Shown piece after piece: positions 20,860 through 32,698 of a stretch of DNA of 64,000 nucleotides. Position numbers and translations under genes: made by a program. Under the pieces are notes generated by a model. The model worked only from the letters and a program-made list of their open reading frames with translations, did not search any database and had not been told where the DNA came from. Position 1 is the first letter of the stretch; every line of letters starts with the position of its first letter. The stretch is from Pomphorhynchus laevis (lineage: Eukaryota > Acanthocephala > Palaeacanthocephala > Echinorhynchida > Pomphorhynchidae), in NCBI GenBank assembly GCA_012934845.2, contig WNNJ02002496.1, positions 62,001-126,000 of the forward strand. Direction: 5' to 3'.

Positions 20860-20975
20860 GAAACTTTTTTGTATTATATTGCCCAGTCTGGGATCGTAAA
20901 TTTCAATTTGAGGCCCATTTGCGGGAACCTAAGTTAATATGTTTATTTTTAATAAATTGTTCATTATTTAAAAAA

Positions 20976-20990
20976 ATATTTATACCCTTT
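20976..20990. repeat. 15-bp target-site duplication, right copy
   Basis: Same 15 bases as 17559-17573, directly after the A-run of the insert. Confidence 0.85.
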
Positions 20991-21849
20991 TGATAGCAGC
21001 TTTCTTAATTCACAATTTTCAATTAATTCTAGATTATGGGTACATATATGTTCATTTATTTTATCAAAACTAAGACTTTTACAATTGCATTCTGTTTCCA
21101 TTATGTTTCTAATATTATCGTTACATATTGATTTTAATTCTTTATTATAATTACAAATTTTTCGTCTTAATGGTGGTAGGAGTTTATACCTTATTTTAGG
21201 AATATATTTACTTAAATCTGACCCTATTATTTCTTTACATTTAGAATTATTTAAAAGTCCGGCTATATTTATGTTATCTATACATTTATTAATGAAGTTT
21301 ATGGTTAATGTATATTTTTTATTGTTATTATTAACATTTATTGTATGATTAAAAGTATTTTATGTTACAATAACTGTCTATTATACACTTAGCCTATCAT
21401 AGTCGTTAATTAATCTTTGATTTATTGAACAAATGATATTTTTAGAAAACCCTCTTAGATTTACATAAAGATCTTTCAGCTTATTATCTCTTAAAAGTTG
21501 TTTTAATATTTCTAATTGTTCATTTATATACATATCTTTTTTAATATTTTTAACTCTATTTTTCTTATTTCTTTTATCATTATGACTTCTTGATTTGCAT
21601 TTAACAGGATTATTATAATATAATTGTTTATTATGTATTATACTACTTCTGCCAATTCCTTGTACCACGTCATTCAATCCTAATGTGTACATGGAATTAA
21701 GCGCTTTAATCCAAAAATCTTCTTTTTCTAATAGTTTTTGATTTAATATTGTCTTATTTTCTTCAACAATATGTTCTAAAATAAATAATTTACAGTTTTT
21801 AATATCATGTCCTATTAATCTCATATGCTTATGAAATATTATTAACATT

Positions 21850-22190
21850 TATTTTCCGATTATAGAATTTTATATTATAATAACTGTCTATTATAACTCT
21901 TAACTTTTCATAATCATAAATTAATTTTTGATTTATTGAACATATGATATCTTTAGAAAAACTTCTTATATTTACATAAAGATCTTTTAGCTTATTATCT
22001 CTTAAAATTGTTTTAATATTTCTAATTGTTCATTAATATACATATCTTTTTAATATTTTTAATTCTATTTTTCTTATTCCTTTTATCACCAATACTTCTT
22101 GGTTTGCGTTTAACCGGATTATTATAATATAGTTGTTTATTATTTACTATACTACTTCTGCCAATTCCTTGTACCACGTCATTCAATCCT
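21850..22190 (-). mobile_element. Naiad-like fragment, partial tandem copy
   Basis: Repeats the linker KQLYYNNPVKRKPRS and KNRIKNIKK, also found at 21690-21540 and 22446-22300. Partial tandem copies are common for PLEs. It ends at a hairpin junction (22170-22214). Confidence 0.7.
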
Positions 22191-22214
22191 AATGGGATTG
22201 AATGACGTGGTACA
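22170..22214. repeat. 20-bp inverted repeat at Naiad copy junction
   Basis: TGTACCACGTCATTCAATCC, spacer of 5 bases, then the exact complement. It marks the boundary between two partial Naiad-like copies. Confidence 0.85.
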
Positions 22215-22860
22215 ATGACGTGGTACAAATAAAGGTATAGTTTAAAAAAACTATATCTTTTGATAGCATTTTCCTTTTATATTTCGAATTGTTTATAAAT
22301 GTATTTATCTTTTTTAATATTTTTAATTCTATTTTTCTTATTCCTTTTATCACCAATACTTCTTGGTTTGCGTTTAACCGGATTATTATAATATAGTTGT
22401 TTATTATGTACCATACTACTTCTGCCAATTCCTTGTACCACGTCATTTAATCATAATTGAAACATGGAATTAAGCGTTTTAATCCAAAAATCTTCTTTTT
22501 CTAATAGTTTTTGATTTAATATTGAAATGTTTTCTTCGATAATATGTTCTAAAATAAATAATTTACAGTTTTTAATATCATGTCCTATTAATCTCATATG
22601 TTTATGAAATATAGTTTGACTATTATGCTGTATATTATATATGTGTTGCCTAAACCTAGTTTTTAACATTTGATATGTTTTTCCTATATATTGCAATCCA
22701 CATGTACATTGTATTAGATACACTACACCTGCGGTATTGCAGTTACAATTATTATTAATATTTAATGAAAAACATTTGTTTGTCGTATTACTTACGATAC
22801 AATTATTATTATTTATAACATCACAAACTATACAATTTTTTCTGTTAAAAAATAGCAATT
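22190..22860 (-). mobile_element. Naiad-like fragment with GIY-YIG endonuclease
   Basis: 22858-22451 encodes cysteine-rich leader NCIVCDV, then GIY-YIG: AGVVYLIQCTCGLQYIGKT, an arginine helix (LKTRFRQHIYNI), H and N residues, and the Glu of EKEDFWIKTLNSM. It is followed by the GLND-type linker rather than by a stop, so the endonuclease is N-terminal. 22446-22190 continues the linker in another frame. Confidence 0.8.
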
Positions 22861-23980
22861 ATTATTTATGTATTTTTTCAATCTGGTTGAGAACATGTAA
22901 CTTTTAATTCATAATTTTTAACTTTTAAATTTTTTAACTTTAGTACTCACGTATACTTCAATAAAAATGCAATAATAATTTCAATAAAAATGCATATGTT
23001 TCGTTTGTTTAATTTTATGTATTCTTAAGGTTTAATAAGAGAGAAAATTGTAGATTAAAAATAAAATAACAATTTTTGTTGTGGGGATTTTTCGTTGAGC
23101 TAATCAAATTAACAATAATTTATAAAACAGGAAATGTTAAATTTCTTATTCAAAATTTTTTTAATGTAAATTAAAAAATTTGATTTTTTTGTTTGTTCCT
23201 TAATAGTTTTGATTTTTATTAATTTCCAGTGCCAACATTTTCCTATTGTATTTTTCAATTTAATGTTTATAAAGCATCTGAAGTGATTAGATTAATTAAT
23301 AAATAATCAATTAACTGATCGATTATATAATCAATACATGGATTAGACTTTACGGCTGTGAAGTCTAATCAATAAAATAAGGATTAATATGTCTAATTAA
23401 TAATATGAAAAATATTACGAAACAATCAACTATTCTTGGAGGTTTCTTCATATACCATTGCGGTAGATTCCAAATGAAGTGAAAATGATCAATATAATAC
23501 GTCCCGATTCGTCTTTATTATGGCTCATCAGAAATGCCAATCATTATTATTCTCTTTTCAACATTGACAACTATTCTAATGATATATGAAGAATACACAA
23601 AAATATGTTATTTAATTAATTATTTCGCCAATTGTGAATATTCATTGCTTACTTAACATTTTAATATTTATTGTATTCTTTCAGTGGACGATTTGATATT
23701 ATCCTCGTGTGGTTGTTTCGCCAGTATTATGCAGTGATTGCGCACTGCATGATGTCTGGGGGATAGAGGTGTAAGGCATGCTATAACTTGCAGTAACTTG
23801 CAGCATCACAGTTGCATGCGTTTTCAATAATAAAGTCGATAGATAACTTTATTAATCATTTACCACTAGGCTTACAAACATTCTACAATCCGATCCGAAA
23901 ACTTCCAGCCACAGACAACTGCGAACCCTGATAAAAATAAACTATAATTTTTAGGTTCAACTTATTATAAAAATTGTATA
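22861..23980. other. AT-rich stretch, no gene recognised
   Basis: Contains a short repeat shared with 15055-15115 (GAGCTAATCAAAT..). I see no supported reading frame or RNA gene. Confidence 0.6.
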
Positions 23981-24890
23981 AACAAAGCGCAAAATTTTTA
24001 ATAATTATTGAATGAAAAGAATGTGATTGCATTTTTCTACACATTAAATCAATATCAGAAATAGCAACTATCTTATAATCTTCCAAATTTTCATCAAAAT
24101 AAATGATCCTTATTTATATTTTATCACCAAGAAAAATCTGTTTCACGTAGATATTTGATATTAAATGGCATTAATATCAACAATGCCTTTTTGCAATCGA
24201 TGGATATTCTGGTTGTCTTCTTATTCAAAACACGGATGGAATTTTTTCATTATATTCTGTTTTAAGTAAATTATCTTATCTTATATCAATATTTCTTCAT
24301 GTGTTTCACCCAAAAGGTGATCATATTTTGAGAAAGTGGCAACAAGCATTCTTATCCAATAAAATTTGCGAGACTCGTTTATATCAGGAAAATATCTTTC
24401 AAAAACATTAGGGATTCGTTTAAATGCTCGAATACAACATACCTTACAATATTTGAAAGAGATAATCCTTTGTTTGTAAAATATTCATTTAGACAGGGAA
24501 ATATTCAGTTCTTCCCTGAATAATATTTTGACCATAATAAAATATTTTGTTCAAATGCTTGGAGTTTTATTACTAGTATATTACTTTCTTTTCTTTGCAT
24601 GGTTAAATTTAACTCATTAATCTTTCCAAAAAATCACCCAAATATGATGCAAAGCACATCCACTGTTCATCATGGAGAAGAGAAAATAGTTCCTGGTTTT
24701 TCATTGAGAAATACCAACAAGTAATCACTAAGATCAAAAACTCCCTTAAAATCATTACTTGAGATGACCATCGAACATCTGTATGATATAATAATATCTC
24801 ATGTGAAGATTCAATCTCTCTGCACGATACTCCAAAGAGTCTTGTAATTAATCCAGGACTCTACACAAATGACAATTAAAGTATTTTATT
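23980..24890 (-). pseudogene. hAT-family transposase relic
   Basis: Minus-strand fragments in shifting frames follow the C-terminal half of hAT (ZBED/Charlie-like) transposases: a TDVRWSS-type motif (usually TDVRWLS), LHDEQWMCFASYLGDFLERL, LNLTMQRKE, KLQAFEQNILLW, then IDLMCRKMQSHSFH near the end. The N-terminus and terminal inverted repeats were not found. Multiple frameshifts make it dead. Confidence 0.65.
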
Positions 24891-24954
24891 TTAAAGCCTT
24901 ACATTTTAGGACACATTTGTTTAAATACGAGCACTTCGTTTTGTGTTATATAAT

Positions 24955-25260
24955 GGTAGTGCAGGGATGCGCTGAGTAAACAACGGTCCAGGATTTTTTA
25001 CGAAATTCGCCATTTATCGAAAAAAGTGTTGCTTGATAAAGTGGACTTTGATTCACGACTTTCAATTACCATGTTACTTGGTAATTGAAAGTACCAAGTA
25101 ACATGACATTGTGAATGAAGGCGTTTTCATACACTTTTCTTAAGTGAGTGAGGCTTACACTCTTTACCAGTTCGAATTGCTGTGTGGACCATCCTTAAAC
25201 ACTAGGCAGAGGTTGTTGCAAAATTGTCGCTGCACTCGTTGGATACTTAATTGATACGGC
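24955..25260. repeat. PLE-associated terminal unit with local inversion
   Basis: Diverged copy of the unit seen at 4380-5370, with a small foldback around CATGTTACTTGGTAA (25070-25105). It adjoins Penelope endonuclease fragments. Confidence 0.65.
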
Positions 25261-25560
25261 AATCCGAAACTTTTCTTTTATTTTGGGCATATCGAAATCA
25301 GAAATTGGGCCATCGATAATTGTCGTAATCATAGAAGGATTCGGATTATCAATCATGTGTGATACGTACCCATCTGCAATTGTTTTAAATTCTTTTAAAT
25401 CTCTCCGCCGATTATTTGCTCGAATATCGTATCTTGCCCTGTCTGACCGACATACTGAGCTGCACAAACCTGATACGTATATTGGTAAATAATATATTCA
25501 GATTTACACGTGAAGTGCTGTCTAATTGGATAACTTAGGTCCGTGACTGTGTAGATCAGT
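25195..25560 (-). mobile_element. Penelope GIY-YIG fragment
   Basis: Minus strand gives QVCAAQYVGQTGQD in one frame and RANNRRRDLKEFKTI...YVSHMIDNPNPSM in another, the YIG motif and following helices of a Penelope endonuclease. Frameshifted. Confidence 0.7.
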
Positions 25561-25790
25561 ATGTCGGTCAGAAGGGACAAGATAGAATTTCCGAGCCAAA
25601 AATCGGCGGAGATTTAAAAAGAAATGAAAACAACTGAAGATGGATACGTATCACACATGATTGAGAATCCGAATCATTCCATGATTAAGACAATTATCGA
25701 TGACATGATATCCGATTCCCATATGCGCAAAATAAAAGAGAAGTTTTGAATTAGTCAATTAATGTCAGATGAATCACTTAACACGTACGA
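25557..25790 (+). mobile_element. Penelope GIY-YIG fragment, opposite strand
   Basis: A second copy of the same endonuclease region (QYVGQKGQDRISEPKIGGDLK), head to head with the previous one. It ends in KIKEKF and a stop. 25800-26500 has no family I recognise; a minus-strand frame at 26217-25811 is unassigned. Confidence 0.65.
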
Positions 25791-26506
25791 TCATCCATTT
25801 TTCGATTTGTTTAACAATTCGAAGTGTAGCCGTTACGGACGTGTGTCGATTCTTCCGTAGCAGCTTTCTTTATATAACCGTACACGCTAGCGAAAATTTG
25901 CACATTATTGTAAAGACTGAAGAAGGACAAATCGTCTGAAACGTTTCTTAAATAAAAAAGTTGCTTGTCTTTTACCGGTTTCTGACGATAACTTTTATTA
26001 TTATGAATGCGTCTAAATTGACTTCGGTACGCGATTTCAAAATGTGATTGTGTGAGTAATGCGATTTTATCCATAACGACCAGTCTCGTGATTTATATGC
26101 ATAATTAGATGCACCCACTTGTCTCTGCTTAGATACACTTGTATCTATTCTCTCCCATTCTATTAATGAACTTGATGGTATCCTATTGTCCGTGCATTTT
26201 AAGCAGCCAAACTCCAACTAGAAACAAGGATCGACGCTTACTTATTAATACCAAATCTTAGAACGCTTCCTTAAATTGTACGCCTCAATTTTAATCGTAT
26301 TAGCTTTGACCGATTCAATAACGTGTTAGTCAGTGGTATTTTTGAATCAAATGCCTAGAAATCTCAGGCCCGTGTGGATGATCGCATATCTAATTTACGT
26401 GATTTTTTTATCATCTCTTGTTGAAGGGCCACGAAGAGTTAGCTTCTTGTTTGGAATTTCGGAAGTTATCCCGTCTAGGTAAAACGTCGTTGATAAGCCT
26501 AGATTA

Positions 26507-27003
26507 TTGAAAGTTACATTATCTTCTACACAACATGTAAGTATTTTATTAATACGTGGTTACCGTCTAAAAGGCTGTCCGTATCGAATACTCCGTGATT
26601 TATCTTCAGAAGAGCGGTTGAAATTAAGAAAAGCAAATAGTGAATTACGAAGTCGTCTATCTAAAGGCGTAACTAATATTTGTATAAGAAATTTTTGGGT
26701 TGTCAGGTGGCGCCCAGTTGTTCGTTGAAACTTATTGAATTCCTTGATTGTCAGAAATTCACCCAGCGCTTAGGTACAAACTATCAGAGTCGAGAAAGTA
26801 GTGTGGATACCAATTTACCCCAACCATCGTGCAATAAAGTTGGTATAGATATATCATTAAGGCGTTTAATCTCATTTAGTAGCATAAATGGTAATACTTC
26901 GAAATACGCTGCAAGTAAAGCCAGGCGCTATTTGTCAGTCGGTTGTTCTAATCTTGACAGTTTGATTGCACAAATAGTAGAGTTAAGGTATTATTTCAAT
27001 TAA
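26507..27003 (+). pseudogene. Possible LINE ORF1-like fragments
   Basis: Two short frames: 26507-26728 (ILRDLSSEERLKLRKANSEL, IRNFWVV) and 26680-27003 (KVGIDISLRRLISF). The charged helix and position before LINE RT and endonuclease pieces suggest ORF1 or spacer sequence of a LINE. I do not recognise a defined domain. Confidence 0.35.
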
Positions 27004-27560
27004 GGCATCATCTCGATTCTTCTCCATCGCCTTCGTCATGATTATGGCTTCTCTTTACCCACTGTATCATGATTTTCTTCATATCTATCAAACCGTACAT
27101 TTCGCGTCTATTCTAACTCTTCTCTCTCCCATCCTTCATCAATCTCGACCGGTGTTCCACAAGGCTCCATATTAGGCCCTATGCTTTTCTCTCTTCTTCT
27201 CGGTGACTTGTCTTCGATTTCTCATGCATTTAACTTCCATGTTATGCAATATGCTGATGACATTCTCATCTATGATCATGCCCCTGTTTATCGTATTCAC
27301 GATCTTAGTGTTTCTGCTTCCAACTGTCTTGTCTCAATTTCCAATCATCTTTCTTCCCTTCTTCTTTCTCTGAATCTTGATAAATCTAAAATTATGTGAA
27401 TCTTACCTCGACGCATCGACTTAGAACCTCCTTCCGTATCATTAAATTCTACAATTCTTCATATCGTTAATAATCTCGTTTTCCTAGGCTTTCATTTCGA
27501 CAACCGACTTTCACTTAAATCTTTCGTTAGAGATAAAGTACGCTCATCTACCTTGATAAT
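27004..27560 (+). mobile_element. CR1/Jockey-like LINE RT fragment
   Basis: Encodes STGVPQGSILGPMLFSLLLG, the catalytic YADD (27250-27261), LNLDKSKIM and a thumb segment NLVFLGFHFDNRLSLKSFVRD. One in-frame stop follows SKIM. Related in style to the LINE at 1-2036. Confidence 0.8.
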
Positions 27561-27900
27561 CCGCAACATCCTAAGTCATCATTTACTGTCGCACACATTC
27601 GATGTATTCTGTGTCACTGAATTGTGGCTCCATCAATATATTGTTGATGTTGCTGTTGATATTCCAGGGAATCACATACTTCAAAGCGATATGAATTTAG
27701 GTAAACGTGATGGAGGGGTTGCCGATTATGTTCGAGATATTTTTTTGATTTCTGACATTCTTAATGTGTGTGACCCTAATGGTTCGTTTGAAAGTATCAA
27801 CTTCCACATCAAATATGAATATGTTGGTATTAATTTTTGTGTTGTTCATCGTTATCCATCCATGGTCACAGATTGTGATTTCCTAATATATATTTTGTAA
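27553..27900 (+). mobile_element. LINE APE-type endonuclease fragment
   Basis: 115 residues: FDVFCVTELWLH (catalytic Glu motif of AP-like nucleases), SDMNLGKRDGGVADYVRD, YVGINFCVVHRYPSM. Normally this domain precedes the RT; here it follows an RT fragment directly, so two partial copies were joined. Confidence 0.75.
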
Positions 27901-29514
27901 TCAGTATACCTTTGTTCACATTCTATTCTCATAGAAGATTTTGAGCTCCCACGTGGCATTAATGTAAATTTTTTTAAGCTGATTAACAGGTAAAAGGCCA
28001 TCTATTAGAATTGAGATTATGGGCCATTTGGAGAATTGCTATGTTATCATGTTTCGTTTTATATTCTTCGATCCAACATAACAGTGAGGTAAAATACATG
28101 CTAATGATGGATTTCCTCTAATAAAATTTAATTAGCTTGCGTAATATTGTGTTCTAACACAAAATGTGTTATTTACTATCCAAAAAATCTTAATTAAGGA
28201 GTTTAAATTTAGTTTAAGCAATATTTCGATGATTTTTATATATTTTACGTGAAATATAAAACTTGCAGAAATATAATGTCGTACCAATACATATTTTCAG
28301 TATTTCTAAAAAATTCTGAAAATTTTTTGTACTTCAGCATTCGAAGTGAGTAGTGTTATCTCAAGATTTAATACAAGTTAAATTGTACAAAACAACGTAT
28401 TCTCAATTAAAATACCAAATAGCACTATAGCAGACATCCACACTAATCTGCTTGTAATGGTATTTGCAAAAATTAATAACAAAAGTAAAATGTAATATTA
28501 ATAATCAGATCAGTGAGTGTTCTACACTTAGAGTACCGTGTCAGGGCGCTGAAATTTTAACAAAAGAAAATCCCTGTACTATCAGTCGTTCTTCACTAAC
28601 GACTTTTTTTTAGCGTTTTCTTCTAGTTGCTGAAAAAAACTAGATTTTATTGTTTTTTTTTCAAAATAACTTTTTGACCATAATTTTTTAAATGTATATG
28701 CATCACACATATTCTTCCTGAGATGTTCAAAACCTTCTTTATTCACGTTTCCATATGCCTTCCATTAATCACTAAATATTGTTGTTCCAGCGAGTGCATT
28801 GTATTTTATAATAGGAACTAATGTATTGGCACTTCGATTGTTTTCAGAGCATACGATTAAACTAAAGAAAATATGTTTTGATTCATATATATTTAACTAT
28901 TTTGTTTAATTTTATTTTTAATGTAACCTAGTTTAAAATATTCGTCTATTAGATTTATTTTTTATTCTTCATATAAAACTTAAAAATAAATAATCTATAA
29001 TTGGACTGTTATTGCCATCCATTGGAAAAAATTTTATTCGCCTAAATATAGATGCTTCTTCTACTTTTAAAAATTTTGAGAAATAAAATTTAAATTTTAA
29101 AAGAAATTTTTAAAAATAAGTCAGCTATAATTGAGTTAATATTACTTCTCATATTTTATAATATATTTAAACATTTTATGTTTGATTTTATTTTTATAGT
29201 AACCTAGTTTATAATAAATCTAATTAATAATATAGTTTAAAATTTTTTATTTATTAAATTATCTAAATAATTTCGAAAAAAAACCAATATCATTAGGTTA
29301 CCTGATGCTATTTGATTATCGAATATATAATTATAATTTTAGGATTTCTTGTTTGATTTTATTTTTATAGTAATCTAAAATTTAAAAATAAAAATATATT
29401 CATATTAAAAATTTATAAACCATTTATATTACCGATAAATAATATATAATGTTCAGATTGGATGTCATCAGGATGAAAATGGCGATCGAACCATTCAGCA
29501 ATAGGTGAAGTGCA
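27901..29514. other. AT-rich repeats, Naiad-type 3' flanks, no gene
   Basis: Holds a pseudoknot-motif relic on the minus strand (about 28043-28093) and tiny Naiad thumb remnants (28905-28965, 29180-29300; minus strand). No intact coding sequence. Confidence 0.6.
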
Positions 29515-29640
29515 TCAGTTTTGTCGGTATAACAATCATCAACTCGCTGTGGCTGTTTTCCTCGACTTTTCTGATGCATTTGATCCCATCTTCATTCCTT
29601 TCGTTATCTAATCTATCAGATCTCTCGGGTTAACTGTGAT
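29515..29640 (+). pseudogene. LINE RT fragment
   Basis: NHQLAVAVFLDFSDAFDPI matches the first catalytic aspartate motif of non-LTR reverse transcriptases. It is cut off soon afterwards. Confidence 0.6.
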
Positions 29641-29854
29641 AATTGTTAACAGGGTGGAGATTAAGGGTATAAAAGTTTTTAAAAACAAAACGTCTAGCTT
29701 GCTAAATATGAGAAATATGTTACTGTTTGCATAAAACAAGCGTAAATTTCATTCTTCGAAAAAAACTTCTCCATAAATTGAATTTAAAATTTTTATTTTG
29801 TAATTAAAAATATAAAATTTAAAAATTGTAAAATACAAACAAGCGGTTTTCTTT

Positions 29855-31714
29855 CTATTCATTATCGTTTGACAATATAAATCTTAACTTCATCTTCTCT
29901 TCTTTTAACGTCATGTTGCAAAAAAAATTTGCTTGATACACTGCTCTTTCGGCACATCTATTACTTCGTTCGATATCCATGGAGGACTTTTCTCTACTCC
30001 AATATTTTGTTAATGTAGACAATACTTTTGGATGATTTGCAAATGCCATCGATAACTCCTCGAACGACGTCTCGTTGTATTTCTTATCACTGAACCAATA
30101 GGTACCGCACTTTCCACATATTATGTCACAGACACATTTCATTTCCAATCTTTTAGCGGGTATCAATATATATGCCAAAAGCGCAAAAGTCGCTCTACCG
30201 TTCCAACACGCAGAACTCAAATTTGGTAAAGCATGGAAATGTACGAGTGGGAAGCGACAATGGATTTGATAATAGTTGTACACGTCCATCAGATGATGCA
30301 AGAAACGCATGTCATCTCTTCAACCAGAAGGCGCTTTCCGATTCGAATCCTCCTTGTTCAAAATCATGTTTTAGTTTGTCGTAGTCCTTAGTCTGTAGAC
30401 TAACAAATTCATAGGAAATTTCTGGAGACACTGTGTACTTTCCAAAATATTCGTCCATAATAATTCTTAATGCTCTGTCTAGAATATGGTGCTGACAACC
30501 TATGAACTGTGGAACCTCATTTGTTTCATTTCGCAATCTTGATTGCAATCTAGTGACTATACCATTTTTCCAACCGACGTTGACACTGGTTGTGTCCGAC
30601 ACGATCATCTTGATGGATTTCATGATTCCGTATTCTTTTAGCGATTCAACGATTCCGTTAACGAACGTTTCGGCTTTTCCATCGTTTAGAAACAACACGT
30701 CGATTCTCACTTCACGATTATAATTAACCAATACTAATACTTGTATTTCTTTGCCACTATATATTTGAATCCGTCAAAATGTAAACACCAGTTATAGCTC
30801 ACTTGCGTTTATATCGACTTGCAAATATTAATAAATAATAATTAAAGTTAATAATTTATAATTCTAATAAAACAATATAATTGTCAAATATATTATTTAA
30901 TATATAATATATAATTGTCAAATATAATTGTCTTTATATAATTGTCAAAATATAATTATAACAATAAATAAGTATTGTTATTCATTAAAGTGAAATTCAA
31001 TATAAATGCAAGTGTGCTCTATTGGTGTGTAGATTATCAGTAAATGCTCTCTTAATTCTTTAAGCGTGTTGAATGTTAGCCATATAGAAGACTGTTTGTG
31101 TGGGAGTAGCAATACATAATCCGCATTTTGCTAACGTAACACACATCAGATGCTTTCCTTGATGATAGAGAACATCTTGTAGTTAGAGCTTTTACCTGAT
31201 CTGTGCTTTCGTATTTTCTTTTCTTAGCCTCGCTGAACACAACATTGTCATCACTAACGCCTTCTGAACCCGCATCATCTGATGACAATTCACTTGCCAT
31301 TTCGGCAATTTTATTCTCTGACTTTCGAATTAACTTTGACGGATGAATTGATCCTTCGCGGGTTGAGCAATATCCAAGCTTGCCTTTGCTTTCCACTTGA
31401 CTTTCGTAAAATTGCTTGTCTTCAGATGATAGCCAAGTTCCTGATTGGTTGGTAATATCGAATATAGATTTCAATGGATCAAAGCATTGCTTACGTACAC
31501 ATTAATAGTAAAGCTTCAATGTAGAATTGACCTTAATGACTATTCTGCATTTCGAGAGAATTGGCAGATTACATTTTTCCCATAGTTTTGAAACTTCATC
31601 ACTTAAGACTAGAACTCTCTTTCTTCTACATTTTTCAATATCAGCCAGATGCAGATGTCTTCCACAAATTAGTGATTTTAATGGTAGTCGGATGAATGCG
31701 GATAAAGTTGTCAT
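29855..31714 (-). pseudogene. Unclassified transposase-like gene, decayed
   Basis: Minus-strand pieces in order: 31714-31502 (DEVSKLWEKCNLPILSKCRI), 31474-31076 (FDITNQSGTWLSSEDKQFYE, GKLGYCSTREGSIHPSKL, charged low-complexity linker), an AT-rich gap, 30731-30312 (MIVSDTTSVNVGWKNG, FIGCQHHILDRALRIIMDEY) and 30310-29855 (NGRATFALLAYILIPAKRL, SNRCAERAVYQANFFC). The D-x-T motif and CQHH block recall a DDE/hAT-like family often seen in invertebrates, but I cannot name the superfamily. No terminal repeats seen. Confidence 0.5.
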
Positions 31715-32608
31715 CTCGATAGTAGGGATATTCTACACTTAGGTCCTTTCCAGAACGACCTCAAGTTCTTTTCCGACGTTTTAGACCTCGTCTGAACCTC
31801 GCTTTTGCTCATGGAGAAATTCATCTAAAATCGAAAAAAATAATATTCTTGAAAAAAAATTGGGAGAAGGTTTTTTAAATCACTGATTTTTTGAGGTGAT
31901 TATTAGTAATTTTACATGATTTCTCATTGTTTAATCGCTAGACGATTAAAATATCTCAAAAAAGGTAAACATTTATACCTCTAATGAACATGTATTATAT
32001 TAGGTTTCAGCCCCTCTTCATAAAACCCAACACAATAGCGGGGCAAAATACATGATAATTATGCATTTCCTCGAGTAGTTATTACGGATAACTTTATTTT
32101 TAAAAGCCAGTATTTATATATAACGTATCATAATTAAGATTAGCGGTTCTCACGAAAAACCGCTATGATATCTGGGTTCGGCACTTATTCATCAACCCAA
32201 ATACATGCTAATGCCCTTTTTCCCTTATGAAATGTGATTATCTAGTGTATCTTATTCTAATACAAAGTATATTGTTTATTTATCCATAACAATTTTCGCT
32301 TAATATTTTAAATTTATATTTACTAATATTGCTTTGATTCATATATATAGTAGTATATATAGTAGCGTCCTGCTGTATCAAAAATAAGATCAATACCTGT
32401 GAGGATAATATCGTGCCACAATCGGAAAAATTTCAGCTCACAGATGCAATCAAATACAATTAAAAACATTCATTGCAAGTGGCAGCATGAAAAACGGGTG
32501 ATCCGGCTAGCGGATCACACACATCGGGTAGGTTTCTAATAGATCGTTAGAATACGATCCCCTACCAAAAGTAATATACAGAAATGTATATCTACACCAC
32601 TGGAGCAG

Positions 32609-32663
32609 CCAGCTTAGTGGATGTTGCGTTGAATCACGATACAGACGTCCTGAGTTCAAATCC
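32609..32663 (+). promoter_or_regulatory. Internal pol III A and B boxes
   Basis: CCAGCTTAGTGG (32609-32620) resembles a tRNA A box; GAGTTCAAATCC (32652-32663) resembles a B box. The minus copy near 56.4 kb has the stronger GTTCGAATC. A tRNA-like origin is likely, but no full cloverleaf forms. Confidence 0.55.
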
Positions 32664-32698
32664 GATCAGCATCAGTCAACGGAGAAAGCAGATAATAA

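Larger units (their letters stand above)
17574..20975 (+). mobile_element. R2-type (RLE) non-LTR retrotransposon, apparently full length
   Basis: A 3.4-kb insertion bounded by a 15-bp duplication and ending in an A-run (20970-20975). The 5' region has short tandem copies of an AAAAAAATTTGGTT phrase (17574-17630), a duplicated block (17696-17755 and 17775-17820), and a pseudoknot-capable segment just before the start codon. It has one long intact reading frame. The 3' UTR (20860-20969) is short. It is the youngest-looking LINE here because nothing interrupts its ORF. Confidence 0.85.
15290..21850 (-). mobile_element. Naiad-like Penelope element (N-terminal GIY-YIG), interrupted
   Basis: Minus-strand order from high to low coordinates: the end of a GIY-YIG nuclease and GLNDVVQGIGR linker (21848-21381); RT N-terminal region with KYIPKIRYKLLPPLRRKI and a cysteine/histidine cluster CNCKSL...CTHNLELIENCELR (21300-20990); RT with FDFSTLYTNL (near 16850) and LYWNPK (near 17050); thumb RNIFLHEHSCIPYNIKYN...LRIATICNDIGFL, GYYKN (16014-15739); AT-rich 3' flank with the pseudoknot motif. 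An endonuclease placed before the RT is the hallmark of Naiads, known to abound in invertebrates. Several frameshifts are present. An R2-type element (17574-20975) and a Penelope end (16200-16659) are inserted. Confidence 0.8.

Noticed and set aside
30172-30723. Plus-strand frames over the transposase-like gene
   Set aside because: Antisense shadows; the minus strand shows the conserved blocks.
32600-32670. A functional tRNA gene
   Set aside because: A and B boxes are present but acceptor and anticodon stems do not form; treated as a SINE-like promoter instead.
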